From NCBI RefSeq assembly GCF_900086595.1, contig NZ_LT575472.1:1647514-1711513 (forward strand): 64,000 nucleotides of DNA. Reading direction: 5' to 3'. The DNA is from Clostridium nigeriense. GTDB lineage: Bacteria; Bacillota; Clostridia; Clostridiales; Clostridiaceae. Shown here piece by piece: positions 32,902-41,450 of this stretch. A program made the position numbers and the translations under genes. Numbering within the stretch: position 1 is the stretch's first letter; every line of letters begins with the position of its first letter. A model generated the notes under the pieces. It did not search any database. It saw nothing but the letters and a program-made list of their open reading frames with translations, and had not been told where the DNA came from.

Positions 32902-33823
32902 GTTTGATATTAAGGATTTTAAAGGAGTAATTCCAGCAGTATTAACAGTTTTTGATAAAAATGAAGAAATAGATGAAAAGGGAATGAGAGAATTAATCTC
33001 TTACTTAATTGATAAAGGTGTAGATGGTTTATATTTAACAGGATCAACTGGTGAAGGCTTTACTATGAGTAGTGAAGAAAGAAAAAGAGTAGTTGAAATT
33101 GTTATGGATGAAAATAAAGGAAGAGTACCAGTAGTTGTTCATGTAGGAGCAATTGGAACAAAATTATCTATAGATTTAGCAAAACATGCAGAAGAAGTTG
33201 GAGCAGATGGAATTTCAAGTGTACCTCCATTCTACTGGAAATTTAATGAAAATCAAATAGTTAAATACTATACTGAAATTGCAAATTCATGTAATCTTCC
33301 AATGATAGTATATAATGTTCCACTAGTTGGATTATTGGGAATGAATGCTATAAAGAGATTAGCAGCTATAGAAAATGTTAAGGGAATAAAATATACAGCT
33401 CTTTCACATTATGAAATAACTCAAATAAAAGATGAAGTTGGTGAAGATTTCTTAGTTTATTCAGGAGCAGATGAAATGGCTGTATCTGGTTTATTAGCAG
33501 GAGCAGATGGAATTATAGGTTCTTTCTATAATATTATGCCAGAATTATTTATTAATATAAAAAAAGCAGTTGATGCTAAGGATATGGACGAAGCTACAAG
33601 ACTACAAAAACAAGCTGTAGAAATAATTATGCATTGTTTAAAATTACCTTCTTTCTATGCTGGAATGAAAAGTATATTAAGATGGAGAGGTATAAATGCA
33701 GGATACTGCCGTAGTCCATTTGAAAATTTATCAGAAGCTGAAGAAGTAGAATTTAGAAATAGCCTTAAGAAATTAAAAGAAACATACAATATTTCTGGAG
33801 TTGATTTCTTAGATGAAATATAA
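32894..33823 (+). CDS. nanA: N-acetylneuraminate lyase
   Basis: A 309-residue class I aldolase of the DapA/NanA family. The Schiff-base lysine is Lys166 (KGIKYTA), the catalytic tyrosine is Tyr140 (IVYNVP), and the carboxylate-binding GSTGEG loop is near residue 50. It splits N-acetylneuraminate to N-acetylmannosamine and pyruvate. The same fold includes dihydrodipicolinate synthase, but the linked epimerase and ROK kinase make NanA the right call. It overlaps both neighbouring genes. Confidence 0.92.
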   Translation: MSKFDIKDFKGVIPAVLTVFDKNEEIDEKGMRELISYLIDKGVDGLYLTGSTGEGFTMSSEERKRVVEIVMDENKGRVPVVVHVGAIGTKLSIDLAKHAEEVGADGISSVPPFYWKFNENQIVKYYTEIANSCNLPMIVYNVPLVGLLGMNAIKRLAAIENVKGIKYTALSHYEITQIKDEVGEDFLVYSGADEMAVSGLLAGADGIIGSFYNIMPELFINIKKAVDAKDMDEATRLQKQAVEIIMHCLKLPSFYAGMKSILRWRGINAGYCRSPFENLSEAEEVEFRNSLKKLKETYNISGVDFLDEI

Positions 33824-35438
33824 AAATACATTAAAAAAAACTCAAGAATGTGATGTTTTTGTAATAGGAGCTGGGATTGCAGGTACAATATCTGCAATTC
33901 AAGCTTCTATTAATGGAAGTAAGGTTATTATATCAAGTAATTCTAATATTTTATCAGGTTCGAGTTTTTATCCAGGGACTTGGGGACTTGGTATGATAGG
34001 TCCTGAAAATAAGGAAGATGAGAAGGATTTAATAGAAACAATAATAAAAGTAGGTTGTAATGTAGTTGATAAAGAGTTAGTTAAAACTTTAGTAGAGAAT
34101 ATAAATCCATCCTTTGAATTTTTAAACAAGCTAGGAGTTAAATTGAAAAGAGCAGAAAATGAAAATCAAAAAGAGTTTATTCCTTGCTTTGATTATAAGA
34201 AAAGAAATTGGAATGGATTAGTTGCAAGTAGTGCAAAAGAAGTCTTTACTAAACTTTTAAGTAATAAAAATATACTTCAATATCCTTATTGTGAAGTTAT
34301 AGATATAATTAAGGAAAATAATGAGGTTAGAGGTGTTGTTTTAATTAATTCTAAAGAAAATTTAGAGTTTATTAGTTGTAAATCAGTAATTATTGCAAGT
34401 GGTGGAATTGGAGGCTTATTTAAATATAGGCTAAATACAAATGATATTATAGGAAGTGGGCAAGCATTAGCTTTAAAAGCTGGATGCAAATTAACAAATT
34501 TAGAATTTATGCAAATGATGCCTGGATATGTTAGTCCTAGATATAAAACAATATTTAATGAAAAAACGTTTAAATTTATTGAAGCTACTAATTCTAATAA
34601 TGAAAATGTTTTCTTACATATAGATAAATTAAAAGAAAAATTAGAAACAAGATCCACATATGGACCTTTCACATCTAGATTAGCCTCTAAGGATATTGAT
34701 TATGCTATATTTAAAGAGTTTTTAAACGATGAAAAAGGGATAAAGGTAAGATACAAAGAAGAAATAAAAAATAATCCACCAGAATTTATAAAAGTATATT
34801 TTGAGTGGTTAAAGGAAAATAAAAATTTAACTATAGATGACAGTATAAATATAGGAATATTTTTTCATGCAGCCAATGGGGGAATATATATAAATTCTAA
34901 GGCTGAAACAGGTATTCATGGTTTATATGCAGCTGGTGAATGTACTGGAGGTATGCATGGAGCGGATAGAATAGGTGGATTATCCACAGTAAATGGACTT
35001 GTATTTGGAAGAATAGCTGGAAAAAATGCAAGTAACTATGCAAAGAAAGATAACATAAAAATTTTAAATGAAGTTGATTTTGAAGTATTAAAAATAAAAA
35101 ATTCAAAAGAATTAATTGAAAAAATTCAAGAAATAATGTTCAATCACGCTATGATTGAAAAAAATGAGAATGGAATAAAGGAAGCTTTTAAAGCTCTTAA
35201 AAATATAGAAAATAGCATAGAATATGAAAATATTATGGGTAATAAGGATTTAAAATATTCTTATAGATTATTAAATAATTTATTATTGGCAAAGGCAATA
35301 ATGAAATCAATTGATCTTAGAAAAGAAAGTAGAGGATCACATTATAGAAGTGATTTTAAGGAAACAAAAGATGATATGAATAAGAGAATAGTTATCCAAT
35401 TTAATAATAAGATTAATTCTTATTTTATAGAGGAGTGA
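33813..35438 (+). CDS. FAD-dependent oxidoreductase (fumarate reductase/aspartate oxidase-like flavoprotein)
   Basis: A 541-residue soluble flavoprotein. The N-terminal FAD motif is VFVIGAGIAGTISAIQASINGSKVIISS, a second FAD element is SVIIASGGIGGLFKYR, and the C-terminal FAD site reads GLYAAGECTGGMHGADRIGGLSTVNGLVFGRIAG. This architecture is that of succinate dehydrogenase/fumarate reductase flavoproteins and L-aspartate oxidase. It starts inside the last codons of nanA. Such an enzyme is not part of the standard sialate pathway. It might act on a modified or dehydrated sialic acid (inference). Confidence 0.85.
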   Translation: MKYKNTLKKTQECDVFVIGAGIAGTISAIQASINGSKVIISSNSNILSGSSFYPGTWGLGMIGPENKEDEKDLIETIIKVGCNVVDKELVKTLVENINPSFEFLNKLGVKLKRAENENQKEFIPCFDYKKRNWNGLVASSAKEVFTKLLSNKNILQYPYCEVIDIIKENNEVRGVVLINSKENLEFISCKSVIIASGGIGGLFKYRLNTNDIIGSGQALALKAGCKLTNLEFMQMMPGYVSPRYKTIFNEKTFKFIEATNSNNENVFLHIDKLKEKLETRSTYGPFTSRLASKDIDYAIFKEFLNDEKGIKVRYKEEIKNNPPEFIKVYFEWLKENKNLTIDDSINIGIFFHAANGGIYINSKAETGIHGLYAAGECTGGMHGADRIGGLSTVNGLVFGRIAGKNASNYAKKDNIKILNEVDFEVLKIKNSKELIEKIQEIMFNHAMIEKNENGIKEAFKALKNIENSIEYENIMGNKDLKYSYRLLNNLLLAKAIMKSIDLRKESRGSHYRSDFKETKDDMNKRIVIQFNNKINSYFIEE

Positions 35439-35442
35439 TAAA

Positions 35443-36408
35443 GTGCCTATTATAGATATGCCTTTAGAAAAACTAAAAACTTATAAAGGAACTAATCCTA
35501 TACCAAATGACTTTGATTCCTTTTGGAATGAAAGAATGGATGAAGTTCGTAATCATAAGTTAGAATATTATATAGAACCTAGTGAAATTAATGGATTTAC
35601 AGCATGTAATTTTTATGATTTATGGTTTAGAGGCATTAATGGAGAAAAGGTTTATGCTAAATATATTAAACCAAATTTAAATTATAACCTTCCTTTAATA
35701 CTTCAATTTCATGGCTATCCTGGAGCAAGTAGAGGTTGGTTTGAGCAAGCCTCTTTTGCAGGGATGGGTTGTGCCTTATTGGCAATGGATTGTCCAGGGC
35801 AGGGAGGCAAAGGTGAAGATATTGGAGGGTATAAGGGAACTACAGTATCAGGACATATTGTATTAGGTCTAGATGGTGATCCTAAGGATATGTATTATGT
35901 AAGGTTATTTCAAAATGCATCAATATTATGTGAAATAGCTAAAAAATTAGAAGGTATTAATATAAATAAAATTTATACAAATGGAGCTAGCCAAGGAGCA
36001 GGAATAGCTTTGGCCTGTGCTTCTTTAAATCCAATAATAAAAAAATGTGCAGCGTTATATCCATTTCTTTCAGATTATAAAAGAGTATATGATATGGATT
36101 TAGATTTAGTGGCTTATGAAGGAATAAGATATTACTCAAAATGGTTTAATTATATGGGTAATAATGATAATGATATGTTTAAAAAATTGGGATATATTGA
36201 TGTTCATAATTTGGTTATTAGATTAAAAGCAGAAGTTTTATTTGGAACTGGACTTATGGATAATATTTGTCCTCCATCTACTCAGTTTGCTGTATATAAC
36301 AATATAAATTCTAAAAAGAAGCATATTATTTTCCCTGACTATACTCATGAAGAAATTAGTGCATTTGATGATATGTTAATAGATTTTTTCTTAGAGGAGG
36401 AATTATAG
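35443..36408 (+). CDS. Acetyl esterase, acetylxylan-esterase/cephalosporin-C-deacetylase family
   Basis: A 321-residue alpha/beta hydrolase of carbohydrate-esterase family 7. The nucleophile is Ser183 in GASQGAG, the acid Asp273 is in GTGLMDNICPPSTQF, and the base His302 is in YTHEE. The region MDCPGQGGKGEDIGGYKGTTVSGHI is also diagnostic. It starts with GTG after AGGAGTGATAAA. In the sialic-acid operon it most likely removes O-acetyl groups from sialic acid, as proposed for the related pneumococcal enzyme. It is followed after one base by a paralogue. Confidence 0.9.
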   Translation: MPIIDMPLEKLKTYKGTNPIPNDFDSFWNERMDEVRNHKLEYYIEPSEINGFTACNFYDLWFRGINGEKVYAKYIKPNLNYNLPLILQFHGYPGASRGWFEQASFAGMGCALLAMDCPGQGGKGEDIGGYKGTTVSGHIVLGLDGDPKDMYYVRLFQNASILCEIAKKLEGININKIYTNGASQGAGIALACASLNPIIKKCAALYPFLSDYKRVYDMDLDLVAYEGIRYYSKWFNYMGNNDNDMFKKLGYIDVHNLVIRLKAEVLFGTGLMDNICPPSTQFAVYNNINSKKKHIIFPDYTHEEISAFDDMLIDFFLEEEL

Positions 36409-36409
36409 T

Positions 36410-37366
36410 ATGCCTGTAATAGATATGCCTATTAAAGAATTAGAATCATATTTTGGTAGTAGTATTAAACCAAAGGATTTTGAAGAATATTGGAGTAAGC
36501 AAATAGAAGAAGTTAAAAATTATAAATTTGAATATGAAATTATAGAAAAAGATTTTAATAATAAGCAAGCTAAATATTATGAAATATATTTTAAGGGAAT
36601 AGATGGGGCGAAGATATATGCTAAATATATTTGTCCAATATCTAATAAAAAGGTTCCTGTAGTCCTTCATTTCCATGATTATAAAGAAAGTAGTAAAGGA
36701 TGGCACCATTTAACTAGATATAGTGGTATTGGTTATTCTGTAGTTGCAATGGATTGTAGAGGACAGGGTGGAAAAAGTGAAGATATTGGAGGGTATAAAG
36801 GACCTACTGTTTCTGGTCATATAATCGATGGGTTAGATGATGAAATAGATAATATGTATTATAGAAAAGTTTATTTAGATGGATATATATTATCTAAAAT
36901 AATAGAGAGTTTTGAAGAAATAGATATTAATAAGTTCATAACTTTTGGAAAAGGGCAAGGTGCTGCCTTAGCTTTAGTGGTAGCAGCTTTAAATAAAAAT
37001 ATAAAAAAATGTTCTATGCAATATCCGTTTTTGTCAGATTTTAAAAGAGTCTGGGATATGGATTTAGACATAGATGCATATGAAGGAATAAGATATTATT
37101 TCCGCTGGTTTGATCCAATGCATTTAAAAGAAAATGAAATATTTGAGAAGTTAGGATATATAGATATAGTGAATTTTACAGGCATGTTAAATTGTCAATT
37201 ATTAATGGGAACAGGATTACTAGATACCATATGTCCACCTAGCACACAATATGCAGTTTTTAATAATGCAAATTGTGAAAAGAAGCATATAGTATTTCAT
37301 AAATATGGACATGAGATAAATAATTTTTTTGAAAATGAAAATCTTAAGTTTATGTTATTTAAATAG
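36410..37366 (+). CDS. CE7-family esterase paralogue lacking the serine nucleophile
   Basis: A 318-residue copy of the preceding esterase that aligns over its whole length (MPVIDMPIKELESYFGSS, then MDCRGQGGKSEDIGGYKGPTVSGHI). The acid Asp272 (GTGLLDTICPPSTQY) and base His301 are retained. The nucleophile motif reads GKGQG, so the catalytic serine is replaced by Gly182. It is therefore predicted to be inactive as a serine esterase. The reading frame is intact and the remaining fold motifs are conserved, so it is not an ordinary pseudogene. It may bind acetylated sugars or serve as a partner of the active esterase. Confidence 0.85.
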   Translation: MPVIDMPIKELESYFGSSIKPKDFEEYWSKQIEEVKNYKFEYEIIEKDFNNKQAKYYEIYFKGIDGAKIYAKYICPISNKKVPVVLHFHDYKESSKGWHHLTRYSGIGYSVVAMDCRGQGGKSEDIGGYKGPTVSGHIIDGLDDEIDNMYYRKVYLDGYILSKIIESFEEIDINKFITFGKGQGAALALVVAALNKNIKKCSMQYPFLSDFKRVWDMDLDIDAYEGIRYYFRWFDPMHLKENEIFEKLGYIDIVNFTGMLNCQLLMGTGLLDTICPPSTQYAVFNNANCEKKHIVFHKYGHEINNFFENENLKFMLFK

Positions 37367-37416
37367 ATGCAGAAGTAATTATAAAAATTTAATAGTATAA
37401 TTTAGGAGTGAATTTT

Positions 37417-38115
37417 ATGAGAAGAGATGAAATTATATCAAATTTAAAGGGTGGACTTATAGTATCTTGTCAAGCTCTACCTGGTGAGCCATTATATATT
37501 GAAGGAGATACAATAATGCCTTTAATGGCAAGAGCTGCAAAAAAATCAGGAGCTTGTGCTATTAGAACTAATGGTGTTTTAGATGTAATAAAAATAAAGG
37601 AAGAAACTAATTTGCCCATAATAGGTTTAATAAAGAAATCTTATGAAGGCTTTGAACAATATATAACATTTACCATGGATGAAGTAGATGCTTTAGTGGA
37701 AGCTGGCGCTGATATAATAGCTATAGATTGTACTTTAAGAAAGAGAATAAATGGAGAAACAGTTGAGGAATTTATAAAAAAAATAAAAGAAAAACATCCT
37801 AATATACTACTTATGGCTGATATATCTAATTATGAAGAAGGAGTAAATGCATATAAAGCTGGTGTTGATATTGTAAGTACAACTTTAAGTGGATATACAA
37901 ATTATACAGAAAAATTAGATGGTCCAGATTATAAATTAGTAGAGGATTTAGTAAGGGATATAGATATACCAGTAGTTGCAGAAGGTAGAGTTCACTATCC
38001 AGATCAAGCTGCAAAGATGTTAGAGATTGGAGCTTTTGCAGTTGTAGTTGGGGGGGCAATAACTCGACCTTTAGAAATTACAGAAAGATTTATGAAAGCA
38101 ATGAGAAGAGGTTAA
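37417..38115 (+). CDS. nanE: N-acetylmannosamine-6-phosphate 2-epimerase
   Basis: A 232-residue TIM-barrel epimerase of the NanE family. The start at 37417 follows TTAGGAGTGAATTTT; the earlier in-frame GTG is part of that site. Typical elements are GGLIVSCQALPGEPLY at the N-terminus, GACAIRTNGVLDV, GLIKKSYEG with its catalytic lysine, DIIAIDCTLRKR, and VVAEGRVHYPDQA with the catalytic glutamate. It converts ManNAc-6-phosphate to GlcNAc-6-phosphate. The next gene encodes the kinase that makes its substrate. Confidence 0.95.
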   Translation: MRRDEIISNLKGGLIVSCQALPGEPLYIEGDTIMPLMARAAKKSGACAIRTNGVLDVIKIKEETNLPIIGLIKKSYEGFEQYITFTMDEVDALVEAGADIIAIDCTLRKRINGETVEEFIKKIKEKHPNILLMADISNYEEGVNAYKAGVDIVSTTLSGYTNYTEKLDGPDYKLVEDLVRDIDIPVVAEGRVHYPDQAAKMLEIGAFAVVVGGAITRPLEITERFMKAMRRG

Positions 38116-38117
38116 TT

Positions 38118-39056
38118 ATGTGTTATTTAGGTATAGATATTGGTGGAACTTCTGTAAAGCTAGGATTAGTAAATGAAAAGGGAGAAATTCTATTTTCAAA
38201 TAACTATTCTGTTGCTTTTGACAATTATGAAACTCCAATATTTGAAACAGTAAAAAAATCTATAGAAGTATTTCTAGAAGATAATAAGATAGAAAGTAAA
38301 TCTCTAAAGGGAATTGGAGTATCTGCTACTGGACAAGTAAATAGTAATACAGGTGTTATTGTAGGAGTTGGTGGAAATATTAAAAACTGGCTAAATACAG
38401 AAATAAAAAAAGAATTAGAAGAAATTTACAATATAAAAACTACAGTTATAAATGATGCTAATAGCATGGTCATAGGGGAAAAGTGGATAGGAAAAGGTAA
38501 GGAATATGATAATGTAATTGGTGTTACTATTGGTACAGGTGTAGGTGGAGGAATAGTTGTAAACTCTAATATTCTATTAGGGAGTATAGGAATAGCAGGA
38601 GAACTAGGACATTTTTCAATAGATTCAAATGGAAAGAATTGTACATGTGGAAATGTAGGATGCTATGAGCAATATGCATCTATGACTGCATTAATTAAGG
38701 ATGTAATTAATAATTATGATGATATTAATAACTTATCAGTTAAAAAAGAAGATATTAATGGAAAAGTAATTTTTGAAGAATTAGAAAAAGGAAATCAAGA
38801 TATAAAATTTATAGTAGATAAATGGATTGAAAATATCGGTAAGGGATTGGTTAGTTTAACACATATTTTTAATCCGGAAATAATAGTAATTGGAGGAGCT
38901 GTAAGTAAGCAAGAAGAACTATTCATTAAACCAGTTAGAGATTATGTTAAAAAACATGTTATGAAGAAATTTGGAGAAAACTTAAAAGTTGAAGCTGCTG
39001 AATTAGGAAATAACGCAGGATTAGTTGGAGCAGTTTATTACAATTTAAATAATTAG
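38118..39056 (+). CDS. nanK: ROK-family N-acetylmannosamine kinase
   Basis: A 312-residue ROK kinase. The phosphate motif is GIDIGGTSVKLGLVNEKG, the DNDAN-like site reads VINDANSMVIGE, the catalytic region is GTGVGGGIVVN, and the ROK zinc motif is GELGHFSIDSNGKNCTCGNVGCYEQYAS. It phosphorylates ManNAc released by NanA. Glucokinase-type ROK proteins look similar; the neighbouring nanE, two bases upstream, decides the name. A strong terminator follows, and no nagA or nagB is present in the operon. Confidence 0.88.
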   Translation: MCYLGIDIGGTSVKLGLVNEKGEILFSNNYSVAFDNYETPIFETVKKSIEVFLEDNKIESKSLKGIGVSATGQVNSNTGVIVGVGGNIKNWLNTEIKKELEEIYNIKTTVINDANSMVIGEKWIGKGKEYDNVIGVTIGTGVGGGIVVNSNILLGSIGIAGELGHFSIDSNGKNCTCGNVGCYEQYASMTALIKDVINNYDDINNLSVKKEDINGKVIFEELEKGNQDIKFIVDKWIENIGKGLVSLTHIFNPEIIVIGGAVSKQEELFIKPVRDYVKKHVMKKFGENLKVEAAELGNNAGLVGAVYYNLNN

Positions 39057-39063
39057 TTTATAG

Positions 39064-39117
39064 GGATAAATAGTATATATTGACATATGCAAGAAATATA
39101 CTATTTATCCTATTTTT
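39064..39117 (+). terminator. Terminator of the sialic-acid operon
   Basis: A 15-bp perfect stem (GGATAAATAGTATAT with ATATACTATTTATCC) is followed by a T-run. Confidence 0.85.
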
Positions 39118-39362
39118 TATTGCATTGAATATTTTTGTTTAGTTTGTTGAATTTTTTGTTGTTCAGCTTGTTCAGCTGGATACCATCCTTTAGCTTCCAT
39201 CTTTTTATATATTTCATGTTGAATCTTTAAAGTTTCACATAATAAATCATGAAAAGCTTGGTGTACATTTTCTGTAGAAGATTCAATAGTGCCATGTAAA
39301 TATAAATCAGAAGATCCCTTAGTTAATTGAAGAATATTTTCTAATAAGCATTTATCATCCAT
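39117..39362 (-). CDS. CotF-like spore coat protein
   Basis: An 81-residue protein resembling the CotF/spore-coat family: LLENILQLTKGSSDLYLHGTIESSTENVHQAFHDLLCETLKIQHEIYKKMEAKGWYPAEQAEQQKIQ. The closing K-M-x-x-K-G-W-Y-P is the family mark. It follows a smaller gene on the same strand by 15 bases, and the two likely form a mother-cell operon. Confidence 0.82.
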   Translation of the reverse strand: MDDKCLLENILQLTKGSSDLYLHGTIESSTENVHQAFHDLLCETLKIQHEIYKKMEAKGWYPAEQAEQQKIQQTKQKYSMQ

Positions 39363-39377
39363 TTTATAACACTCCTT

Positions 39378-39551
39378 TTATAATAGAGAATATAGCTTAC
39401 CAAATAACTCTTTATGCTTAGCTTCATATTGAGTAATTAAAGTTTTTAGCTCAGCATCTTGTAGTTTAGTAGCTGTTTCTTTACAAATAGTTTCCATAAA
39501 TTTTTCATGACCTAGACCATCAGTTATATACAATAATTCTTTTCCTGTCAT
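39378..39551 (-). CDS. Small spore-coat-associated protein
   Basis: A 57-residue helical protein (MTGKELLYITDGLGHEKFMETICKETATKLQDAELKTLITQYEAKHKELFGKLYSLL). The start at 39551 lies 8 bases after GGAGG. It resembles the short N-terminal half seen in clostridial spore-coat pairs encoded beside CotF proteins. Confidence 0.7.
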   Translation of the reverse strand: MTGKELLYITDGLGHEKFMETICKETATKLQDAELKTLITQYEAKHKELFGKLYSLL

Positions 39552-39664
39552 ATAAATCACCTCCTAAATTAGTATTAGTAGAGATTAAATAATATATTCT
39601 TGTGAAAGTTTTGAAAATTGTGTTGACAAACAGTATGAATAGATTTAATATAGATTAAAAGTAA

Positions 39665-39901
39665 ATTCAAAGAAGGGAAGAGTAGATATCTAGTAGAATC
39701 TTTAGCGAGTGAAGGATGGTGGAAGCTTCATGATAAGGTGATATTGAAAGACATCCTGGAGAAGCTTATCTGAAATAAAGTAGGATAAGACGTGTTCTAG
39801 CGTTAATGGATTAGAGATAGTTTTAATATATAGTATTAAACTAAATTAGGATGGTACCGTGAACTGAACCTTCACTCCTATATGGAGTGAAGGATTTTTT
39901 G
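39665..39901 (+). ncRNA. T-box leader, full module (probable Asp specifier)
   Basis: A full T-box architecture precedes the tRNA synthetase gene. A long Stem I contains the conserved AGCGAGTGAAGGATGGTGGAAGCTTC-like region. The candidate specifier GAC (39750-39752) sits in TGAAAGACATCC, which aligns with the TGG specifier context of the T-box at 49021. The T-box sequence AGGATGGTACCGTG is at 39848-39861. The terminator stem is CCTTCACTCC with GGAGTGAAGG, followed by T residues. GAC fits the aspartyl-type enzyme downstream. An overlapping second codon cannot be excluded by eye. Confidence 0.9.
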
Positions 39902-40005
39902 TTTTTTAATTAGATACTTAGATAATTAAAAAAATAAAATAATTAGGGCCCAATTATTTTTTAGGTATATCCATTTATTTAGTTTATATATAATTAAATC
40001 TAATA

Positions 40006-40063
40006 AGGGTGGTACCACGATTTTTCGTCCCTTAAGCAATTATGCTTAAGGGACTTTTGTTTT
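40006..40063 (+). ncRNA. Second, truncated T-box module (antiterminator/terminator only)
   Basis: A second T-box sequence, AGGGTGGTACCACG (40006-40019), is followed by a perfect 11-bp terminator stem (GTCCCTTAAGC with GCTTAAGGGAC) and TTTTGTTTT. The ~105 bases between the first terminator and this module are AT-rich and too short for a Stem I with a specifier loop. The module therefore lacks its own codon-reading part. Confidence 0.85.
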
Positions 40064-40088
40064 ATTTGCTATAGAAAGGAGTTTTAAA

Positions 40089-41375
40089 ATGGAAAGAATA
40101 ATGATTAATAATATTAAAAATTATATAAATGAAAAAATTAAAATTGAAGGATGGATATATAGAATAAGAAAATTGAAAAATATAACCTTCATAGTAGTTA
40201 GAGATAAAAGTGGATTAATTCAATGCGTAGTAGAAAATACAAAAACTAATGAAAAGAATATAAAAATAGAGTCAGTAGTTAGTATTATAGGAGGTGTAAA
40301 GGAAAATAATAACTCATTAAATCCTTTTGAAGTTCTAATTGAAGAAATAAATATTATTAATGAGGCTAAGGAACTTCCAATAGAAGTTAATAAAGAAGAA
40401 TTAGATGTAAGTTTAGAAACTATTTTAAATAATAGAGTTATAAGTTTAAGACATAAAAAATTAAGTGCTATTTTTAATATACAAAATATAATAGTTCAAA
40501 GTTTTAGAGAATTTTTATTAAAAAGAGATTTCACAGAAATTTTTACTCCTAAAATAGTATCAGAAGGTGCTGAAGGAGGAACAGATGTATTTAAGGTTCA
40601 GTATTTTGAAAAGACTGCATATCTTGCTCAAAGTCCTCAGTTTTATAAACAAATGATGGTTGGAGCAGGATTTGAAAGAGTATTTGAAGTGGCTCATGTT
40701 TATAGAGCAGAAGAACACAATACAAGTAGGCATTTAAATGAATATGTTAGTATGGACTTAGAATTAGGCTTTATTAAAGATGAGTACGATATTATTAATT
40801 TAGAAGAGGAACTTGTAAAATATATATTAGCTTCAGTAGAAGAAAGAGGTAAAAAAGGTTTAGAAGTATTAAATATTACACTACCAAAAATAAATGGAAT
40901 TATACCTAGGATAGAATTAAGTGAAGCAATTAAAATAATTGGAGAAAGGTATAATAAAAAGAATTTAGAGGGGGACTTAGATCCTGATGGAGAAAAACTT
41001 ATATGTAAATATGTAAAAGAGAAGTTTGATTGTGATTTTGTATTTTTAACTAATTATCCAAGAAAAAAAAGACCAATGTATACAATGCCTTTATGTAATA
41101 ATGGAACTAGAAGTTTTGACTTATTATTTAGGGGTGTTGAAATAACAACTGGAGGAGAACGAATTAATAATTATAGTATGTTAATAGAAAGTATAAAAGA
41201 TAAAGGATTAAATCCTAATAATTATGAAAGCTATACGGAAATTTTTAAATATGGCATGCCTAAGCATGGGGGTTTAGCTATAGGCTTGGAAAGAATTACA
41301 GCACAATTATTAAATTTAAATAATGTTAGAGAAGCAACATTAATTCCAAGAGATAGAACTAGAATAATTCCATAA
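40089..41375 (+). CDS. aspS: Archaeal-type aspartyl-tRNA synthetase (AspRS2, probably non-discriminating)
   Basis: A 428-residue class IIb synthetase with an N-terminal OB fold (KIKIEGWIYRIRKLKNITFIVVRDKSGLIQCVV). Motif 2 is FEVAHVYRAEEHNTSRHLNEYVSMDLELGFI and motif 3 is GLAIGLERITAQLL. It is short, lacks the bacterial GAD insertion, and has the AEGGTDVFKVQYF-AYLAQSPQFYKQ pattern of archaeal AspRS. Such bacterial AspRS2 enzymes charge both tRNA-Asp and tRNA-Asn and feed the GatCAB pathway for Asn-tRNA. An asparaginyl-tRNA synthetase annotation is the common alternative. Expression is controlled by the T-box leader. Confidence 0.82.
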   Translation: MERIMINNIKNYINEKIKIEGWIYRIRKLKNITFIVVRDKSGLIQCVVENTKTNEKNIKIESVVSIIGGVKENNNSLNPFEVLIEEINIINEAKELPIEVNKEELDVSLETILNNRVISLRHKKLSAIFNIQNIIVQSFREFLLKRDFTEIFTPKIVSEGAEGGTDVFKVQYFEKTAYLAQSPQFYKQMMVGAGFERVFEVAHVYRAEEHNTSRHLNEYVSMDLELGFIKDEYDIINLEEELVKYILASVEERGKKGLEVLNITLPKINGIIPRIELSEAIKIIGERYNKKNLEGDLDPDGEKLICKYVKEKFDCDFVFLTNYPRKKRPMYTMPLCNNGTRSFDLLFRGVEITTGGERINNYSMLIESIKDKGLNPNNYESYTEIFKYGMPKHGGLAIGLERITAQLLNLNNVREATLIPRDRTRIIP

Positions 41376-41386
41376 ATATAAAAGTG

Positions 41387-41440
41387 AAATATAATATTGC
41401 TTTATCTTAGAGAGAAGTTAGAATAAGCAATATTATATTT
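41387..41440. terminator. Bidirectional terminator
   Basis: A 16-bp perfect stem (AAATATAATATTGCTT with AAGCAATATTATATTT) lies between the synthetase and the convergent cotJC. Confidence 0.75.
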
Positions 41441-41450
41441 ACACAAAATT

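Noticed and set aside
32894..33823. Dihydrodipicolinate synthase (DapA)
   Set aside because: Same fold, but its overlap with transporter genes and linkage to nanE and nanK make sialate lyase far more likely.
39665..40063. Two independent complete T-box riboswitches
   Set aside because: Only the first has a Stem I and specifier region; about 105 AT-rich bases before the second T-box sequence cannot hold one.
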